Source: Laguncularia racemosa
Lineage: Eukaryota > Streptophyta > Magnoliopsida > Myrtales > Combretaceae
Length of the DNA stretch: 64,000 bases
Direction of reading: 5' to 3'
Assembly (NCBI GenBank): GCA_037954665.1
Contig: JBBMOL010000551.1
Span: 1-64,000, forward strand
Shown one piece after another: positions 58,441-64,000 of this stretch. Position numbers and translations under genes: made by a program. Positions within the stretch are counted from its first letter, which is position 1; each line of letters opens with the position of its first letter. The notes beneath the pieces are model-generated. The model was given only the letters and a program-made list of their open reading frames with translations, did no database searches and was not told where the DNA came from.

Positions 58441-59210
58441 AAAGGTGCCCTTTGTGGGCTATCCTTGAGAGATCTAGGGAAGTGCCCCTTTTTGGGCTGA
58501 CTACCCTATTAACGGAAGACGACTCTAAGGTGCCCCCCTGTGGGCTAACCTTAAGAGATCTAGGGAAGTGCCCCTTTTTGGGCTGACTACCCTATTATGA
58601 AGGCTCGAAAGGTGCCCCTTGTGGGCTATCCTTGAGAGATCTAGGGAAGTGCCCCTTTTTGGGCTGACTACCCTATTAACGGAAGACGACTCTAAGGTGC
58701 CCCCCTGTGGGCTAACCTTAAGAGATCTAGGGAAGTGCCCCTTTTTGGGCTGACTACCCTATTATGAAGGCTCGAAAGGTGCCCCTTGTGGGCTAACCTT
58801 GAGAGATCTAGGGAAGTGCCCCTTTTTTGAGCTGACTACCCTATGACGAAAATGATGGCTCCAAAGGTGCCCCCCCTGTGGGCTAACCTTGAGAGATCTA
58901 GGGAAGTGCCCCTTTTTGGGTTGACTACCCTATTATGAAAATGAATGGCTCAAAAAGGTGCCCCCTGTGGGCTAACTTTGAGAGATCTAGGGAAGTGCCC
59001 CTTTTTGGGCTGACTACCCTATTATGAAAATGAATGGCGCAAAAGGTGCCCCCTGTGGGCTAACCTTGAGAGATCTAGGGGAAGTGCCCCTTTTTGGGCT
59101 GACTACCGTATTATGAAAATGGCTCAAAAGGTGCCCCTTGTGGGCTAACCTTGAGAGATCTAAGGAAGTGCCCCTTTTTGGGCTGACTACCCTATTAACG
59201 GAAGAATATC
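58441..59210 (-). repeat. 81-90 bp tandem repeat in the Ogre 3' region (9 copies)
   Basis: The motif gatctagggaagtgcccc recurs at 58471, 58557, 58638, 58724, 58805, 58895, 58984, 59072 and 59157. Early copies alternate 86 and 81 bp, making a 167-bp higher-order unit. Each copy joins two 44-bp-like subunits, and both can fold: GCCCCTTTTTGGGC and GCCCC...TGTGGGC. It clearly descends from the same base unit as the 132-bp repeat. Confidence 0.93.
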
Positions 59211-61248
59211 CTCAATGGGAATCTTATTCATTTTTTTTCAATAACAATCAAATGCAAGATGACTTAAACTTCTGAACAAGTGATAACTAAAATTTTTCTG
59301 CAAATTTTCAAAAAAAATGGTCTTTTGAAACCTAAGGATAATGTGGCAAAATATTAAAGTGTTCCTTTTTTAGTGAGCATTGCTAACGGGTAAAGAATCT
59401 GACAAGGCTCCTACAAATACAAATAGAGGGTAAGCATTCCCTACTGCTCCATAATCACTTACTCTTTTGCCTCATTTTTCTCAGAGGGTTTGGTTTAATC
59501 TTAGAAACAAAAGTGTTGTCTTAGCTTAATCAATCATCTCTTGAGGGGTTTCTTGTACTTAAGACTCATATCTTCTTCTTGGGGATATCAGTATTTAAGG
59601 CTAAACAATGCCAATGAGTAAATTTTCTCATTCCATTTATAACTGGATATCTCGTTTTTAATTGGTTTAATCTAGGAGGACTTCCTTACAATCTCTCGGT
59701 TTAGATGTCACTCTTGACTTCTATTCCAAAAATTATGGTCTTTCTTGTAAGTAATACGCTTTAATCAATCCGTTAGGACTTTTTGATACTTGTATGCAAT
59801 TTAGGCTCTTTTGGTTATTGGTTTCAGAAATGTATGTTAATGGTTTATTTTGAAAGAATAGTCGTTTCAACTTGGGTTTGTAAGTCAATAAACCTTGAGA
59901 AAAAGAATAAGAATAGTATTTGCCCTAGCAATTTTTGCTCAAGATAAGTTATTTTCAATGATTTGGAGAAGTCTTCAAAAAGGGTAGTATATCTTTGAAC
60001 TACTCTCGTATTTGGCCCTGGTATTTTCAAGTGTTGTTGGGCTTTTTATAGGTTTAGCTACATTCTCAGGCTTCTCTCATTTCCCTTCTTTTCCTTTTCT
60101 TTTCTTTCTATTCCTTTCAGTTTTTTTTTTTCATCATTTTTTCTTCATTCATTCTCTTTTTCTATCTCTTTTTTTTCTTCTTTTCTTTTGGGCCCAATGG
60201 TGATCATTTCGTGTGGTTCATGTGTATTTTTTTTTAGAATGTGGACTTCTCTTCATCTCAATTATCTATGGCTAAAATTTTGAATTATTGCAACTAGGAC
60301 AAGCACTATTGATGTCTCTATCTTCCCAATTATTCCGTCGTGGGGTGGTTGATGGTAGGGTTAAATTTTGAAACTCTTGTTTGTCAAAGGATGATTGTGT
60401 TTAGGGTAACAAAAATGAATGCCTAACATTATTTGATTTAACGTATCAAATTCAAGATAGACCTCCTTTAAGGAATGAGTCCAAAACTTCACATTAATAA
60501 CACTCAACTCTCAAGTGTTTAAGGTTTAATGTTTGGGACGTGGTTTGCCTCTTGTCATCTTAAACCTTTTAAACAAAGATACCCTTCCATTTTATCAAAT
60601 TTGCCTATGTTCTTCACTTCTCATGGCGTCCCCGTGTACTGTTGTGAATTTGAACAAGCGATTTGGTCTTAAGTGCCTAAGACTCAAGTATTTGGAAGAG
60701 TCTTCTTTATACCCTCAGTGATAATTGACCATAGCTACTTTGAACGTGTGCCCCAAAAAAAAAAAAAATCTGTGTTTGGTTTATATGACTTTTGATAGAA
60801 AGGAAACTTCAAGTGCAGCTTTTAGGATTGGAGGGTGTTGGGACGTTTTACGTTTCGAGGCTAAATCAAGATATGAGGAGACCTTTTGAAGTGAATGGGG
60901 TCTTTCGTTGGTTATAGAGGTCTTTGGTTTTTAGAGCAAGTGACTATGAGCTTTAGGTTAAGCTAACCATTTAGAAGCAAATTTTAGGACCTTGAAAAGA
61001 TCTCTAATTGTTAGTAACTCTTCAATTCTCTTTCACCATTTATTTTTCTTTGTTCTTATTTTTTAGTAAATATGCAAACCAGATGCTCATACGGATGCTT
61101 TTCTTTGTTATTATTTCTTAGTAAATATGCGAATCAGATGCTCACACGGATGCTAAAAATAAAGGGTTGACAACTGATTGACAATGTATTATCAAAACTT
61201 TACTTTTATTAATAATTCTGGAGTTCAAATAAAGATTACAATGATAAT
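59211..61248 (-). other. Non-coding region of Ogre-type element 2 where gag-pol would lie
   Basis: About 2 kb with no recognisable gag, protease, RT or integrase on either strand. It holds a pyrimidine-rich stretch on plus (about 60070-60190; purine-rich in the element's sense). The short open frames here are not credible. Confidence 0.65.
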
Positions 61249-62358
61249 CTATTTCCTAGCTCTCTTTGTCTTCTGTTGCGGAGGCTCAGGTTTCCCACTG
61301 ATGATAGCTTCTAGTTCTTTGACCTTAGCTTGGGATTTCTCTAATTGTGCTTCTAAAGCCTTGTTTCTTTGGTCGGATTCTTTGAAGCGTCCTTTCCAGA
61401 TGTCTTTCTTATAATCCGCAGCTTCGAAATATACTTCCATCCGGGCCTTGACCTGCTCCAAGTAGATCTCTGTCTCTGGATTGATCTTATCTGGTCTTGG
61501 CTGGGTAACGTCTGGAACCCGATATGCTCTTTCCCCTGTTTGGTATAGCTGGCGGATTACAAATTCTCGGGTGGCTCGGTGTTTCCCCACTTCGCCATCT
61601 AACTCCCCGAGGTCTACATTTGGGCTTTCAATTCTGGCTTCCCAAAGTGCTTTGACCTCTGCCAGCTTGGCAAACTTCTCGGCTACCAACATGTTCGGAT
61701 CTTGATACTCAAAGGTGATTGTTTCGAGTGAGGGCCGATAAACTATGTCTTGGACGGTACCGAATTGGTGGACTACGGAGTTGGGGTGATATCCGATGCA
61801 TCCGTTGATCTCGATTAATGGCACTGCTTGGAAATTACTGCAGGTTAAGATGATTTTATCGCAGCAACTCCACCTGGCTGTCCATAGAATATCTTCAGCG
61901 CTAAGGCTTCTAAGCAGATCTACCCAACTGTGGCTGGTAATGTCGTCGGGTAACTTCACCTTTTCTATACAGGAATCCACAAGATCCACCTGTTGGGCTA
62001 GGGTTTTCCTGACCATGTTTAGCCCGAAGCACTTGAGGTGGCTTATGAACCATATTAGTAGAAGATTGAGGCTTGAGCGCAGGATGCCATGACCCTTTTT
62101 CTTAAGGAAATTCAAATTCCGGATCTGTTCAGCCAATAGAGCCGGGATGTAAGATCTTCCCTCCAGGAATTGGGCCACCAGCTCTGCAACCCGGTAGTGA
62201 ATATAGAAAGTTCCGGTGGGGAACAAAATGGTGGCGAAGGCCGTTAAGATGAAGGCGTTCACCCTTCTCTGTCTGTAAGTCTTAGGGTCTCCACACAAGA
62301 TGTCCTTTCTATCCCCATTATCTTCTCGGGCAATAAACCAGGCTTCTAGGTCATCCAT
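61249..62358 (-). CDS. Ogre ORF1-like protein, C-terminal open part (369 aa)
   Basis: This is the main part of the extra ORF found upstream of gag in Ogre elements, which in plant protein sets appears as a DUF7745-type domain; its function is unknown. The open frame extends upstream of its first Met, so that Met (62358) is not the natural start; the N-terminus is in another frame at 62776-62375. Visible blocks are DDLEAWFIAREDNGDRKDIL, a hydrophobic VNAFILTAFATILFPTGTFY stretch and IRNLNFLKKKGHG. A charged C-terminal region of about 100 residues (ESDQRNKALEAQLEKSQAKVKELEAII) is predicted coiled coil, ending in a Lys/Arg tail. The stop lies at 61249-61251. The family name is from memory. Confidence 0.75.
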   Translation of the reverse strand: MDDLEAWFIAREDNGDRKDILCGDPKTYRQRRVNAFILTAFATILFPTGTFYIHYRVAELVAQFLEGRSYIPALLAEQIRNLNFLKKKGHGILRSSLNLLLIWFISHLKCFGLNMVRKTLAQQVDLVDSCIEKVKLPDDITSHSWVDLLRSLSAEDILWTARWSCCDKIILTCSNFQAVPLIEINGCIGYHPNSVVHQFGTVQDIVYRPSLETITFEYQDPNMLVAEKFAKLAEVKALWEARIESPNVDLGELDGEVGKHRATREFVIRQLYQTGERAYRVPDVTQPRPDKINPETEIYLEQVKARMEVYFEAADYKKDIWKGRFKESDQRNKALEAQLEKSQAKVKELEAIISGKPEPPQQKTKRARK

Positions 62359-62374
62359 CCGTATGCAATATCCA

Positions 62375-62776
62375 TTACAGTCTTGCCAGGGCTTTATTGA
62401 CTGCTGTCTTCCGGATGCCTAGTAATCTGCTGAAGGTATCGGCGGGCCCGGCCTCTAGGTCTGAAATGTAGATCTGATCGGTTAGTGCCGGTGCCTGTAG
62501 CAGCTGAGTGTATTCCTCCAGGGTAGGGGTAATCTCATGTGGCCCGATAAAGAAGGCGGCGGGCTCATTCTCCCACAACTGGAGCATGGCCCGGACCATA
62601 GGTAAATTCGCCTCTGTCTTAGTCAGTGAGAGGATGGGGCCGGTCTTTTGCTGGATGAAGGCCTGCTCCTCTGGGTTGTACAAGGTGAACCAGTGGTCCA
62701 GTACCAATTTTGGGTCCAAAGGTTTGTACACCCGAATCTCTTTGCGGAGGAGGCGGTTGACTGCACTGCTAGCCAT
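62375..62776 (-). CDS. Ogre ORF1-like protein, N-terminal open part (133 aa)
   Basis: It starts at ATG 62776 (MASSAVNRLLRK) and covers the N-terminal part of the ORF1/DUF7745-type domain, with FYNPEEQAFIQ-like text (LYNPEEQAFIQQKTGPI), MLQLWENE and FIGPHEITPTLEEYTQLLQ. It ends at a stop at 62375-62377. The other half continues in a different frame; both frames are open across 62358-62400, so a single small indel near 62378 would explain the split. A short intron is less likely because no GT...AG pair of suitable size was seen. Confidence 0.75.
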   Translation of the reverse strand: MASSAVNRLLRKEIRVYKPLDPKLVLDHWFTLYNPEEQAFIQQKTGPILSLTKTEANLPMVRAMLQLWENEPAAFFIGPHEITPTLEEYTQLLQAPALTDQIYISDLEAGPADTFSRLLGIRKTAVNKALARL

Positions 62777-63275
62777 CTATTACAATAGGAAACAACCTAG
62801 TTACAACAAGAACTATGAAAATGTTACAGGGAAATAGTCCTGAACTCCAAGGACAAAATAACAAACCATTACATTGTCATCCAATTGTCAACCCTTCTTA
62901 CGATGTCATGTATGCAAGTAGGTGGGTTCTAACTGGTTCCCAAGCTCTATGGCCTCCCGCATTCTCAAAGAAATGGATCTCAGGCCATATCGAAGAATAG
63001 GGTGGGGTAGCCTAATCGGTCCCGAACGGTGAATCAACTCACTTCGCCCGAAACCTACACAATGGCTCCCCGACTTATGTTGCTAGGACGGTCCGGGTTC
63101 GACCGCATCTACTCACACAAGCATATGTATGTATGCAAGAAACCCCCACAATAAAGAAAATACAAAATCTAACTAAACCCTGAAAAGTTAGCAACAGAAT
63201 AATAATTAAAAAACACAGTTCTTTAAGATAAAGATTTGAAGAGATTCAGGTGGCTAGCCTGCTGGTATCAAAAAG
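62777..63275 (-). other. Leader of Ogre-type element 2 between PBS and ORF1
   Basis: About 500 bp without a credible gene. The part from 63086 leftward of the PBS matches positions 1-184 of the window, the leader of Ogre-like element 1. Confidence 0.75.
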
Positions 63276-63293
63276 TCCCCAGTGGAGTCGCCA
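63276..63293 (-). other. Primer binding site, tRNA-Arg type
   Basis: The minus strand reads TGGCGACTCCACTGGGGA, one base different from the site at 185-202, three bases from the LTR. Confidence 0.85.
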
Positions 63294-63296
63294 TCC

Positions 63297-64000
63297 TGTC
63301 GAGTCTAATTTTTGAATTCCCATTCCTAATCCGATCTAAACTAGACCCTATGCTCATCTAATCTAGATCCTCGACTTGAGTTAGGAATTTCGTTTAATTT
63401 TTGGAGTCGCCACCCAACTGTTTGTTGGGAAAATTGAATTAAGACTAAAGGAGCGGATTAGTCTTAATTTGGACTACTAGTCGTCGTTATTTTCTCTTCT
63501 TGTTTTTGTGAGAAGAGAAAAAGGAAAAACCAGAGTTTCTAAGTTCGGGGGCTAACCTATTAAAACCTTTATGGTTACCACCTAATCTCCTAAAACTGTT
63601 CATCTTTAGAAATGTGTTTCATGGTGTTTCTGTTACTTTTTATTATGTTTTGGAATTATTTTGAGAAAATGATTTTTCATACATTTTAGGGGTTGACCCG
63701 AATGGGTGCCTACATACCTGCTACTCAGGATCAAATAAGCCGTAGTTCGCTTTTTTGAAAACCTTTAAGTGTGTTGGTGAATTTTAATTTATGAAACCTC
63801 TTTTAGTTTTATGTTTTTATCATTTTAGGGATTTTTTTTTTCTAAAAATTTCTAAGCCTAAGCTTTAATCTGATTTTGAAAATTTTTTTTAGGAAAAAAC
63901 ATCAATTTTGGATTTATTTGAAGAAAAGGATTTTTCTAAGTGCTAAAACTCATTTTTTATGATTCTTTTATAATTTTTGAATTTTTTATGATTTTCATGA
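63297..64000 (-). mobile_element. Ogre-type element 2, 5' LTR (cut by the window end)
   Basis: It aligns with 54919-55622 with only scattered substitutions. It contains the conserved block at about 63698-63750 with one change (tacatacc for tacgtacc) and another (caaataagcc). Confidence 0.9.

Larger units (their letters stand above)
54919..64000 (-). mobile_element. Ogre-type element 2, non-autonomous (5' LTR truncated by the window)
   Basis: The minus-strand element reads, from right to left: 5' LTR (63297-64000 and beyond), PBS (63276-63293), leader, ORF1 (62776-61249, frameshifted), a 2-kb non-coding region, a 2-kb tandem-repeat array, polypurine tract (57023-57035), and 3' LTR (54919-57022). 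The internal region is only 6274 bp and has no gag, protease, RT or integrase, whereas intact Ogre elements encode all of them. The two LTRs are almost identical over the shared 700 bp, so insertion is recent and replication must have used enzymes from another copy. Confidence 0.9.

Overview
The window is transposon-dense nuclear DNA of a flowering plant, most likely a eudicot. It is AT-rich, every recognisable protein segment belongs to a plant transposable element, and several elements are inserted inside others with readable target-site duplications (TSDs). I found no cellular host gene, rRNA or true tRNA gene, and no CRISPR array.

Layout. (1) 1-2315: the 5' end of a minus-strand Ogre-like (Tat lineage, Ty3/gypsy) element, with a tRNA-Arg primer binding site (PBS) and a 2.1-kb LTR. 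(2) 2316-3722: a 750-bp LTR of another element and a decayed plus-strand gag-protease fragment. (3) 3731-25777: about 22 kb of head-to-tail 2.5-kb repeats (eight full copies and one partial). Copies 1-6 are nearly identical, copies 7-9 more diverged, and a far more diverged copy lies at 48751-51785. (4) 25778-26520: an AT-rich 145-bp tandem repeat. (5) 26593-48436: a decayed Mutator-like element (MULE) with a plant-mobile-domain gene on plus and a mudrA-like transposase on minus, convergent. (6) The plant-mobile-domain gene is split by a minus-strand Ty3/gypsy element at 28010-44966 (TSD TTGGT). That element holds a plus-strand solo LTR (40967-41980, TSD AGAAT) and an Ogre solo LTR (28115-39768, TSD CTTAT). 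The Ogre solo LTR is itself split by a nearly complete Athila-like element (29675-39436, TSD CTGAC/TTGAC). (7) 51786-54918: gag and protease remnants of another Ty3/gypsy element. (8) 54919-64000 and beyond: a second minus-strand Ogre-type element with both LTRs (the 5' one cut by the window edge), PBS, polypurine tract, only the extra ORF1 (frameshifted), no gag-pol, and a 2-kb hairpin-rich tandem array next to its 3' LTR.

How the parts relate. Nesting gives a relative order: MULE first, then the gypsy element, then the two solo LTRs, then Athila inside the Ogre solo LTR. The Athila element has the usual order gag, protease, RT, RNase H, integrase, but four in-frame stops make it non-autonomous. 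The right-hand Ogre-type element lacks gag-pol, so it would need enzymes supplied in trans. The least ordinary structures are the 2.5-kb array with its two-type pattern, tRNA-like pol III box pairs inside the Ogre LTRs, the hairpin array of the right-hand Ogre, and a 20-bp GGCCGG-rich motif shared by two otherwise dissimilar LTRs. All positions and identities were judged by eye.
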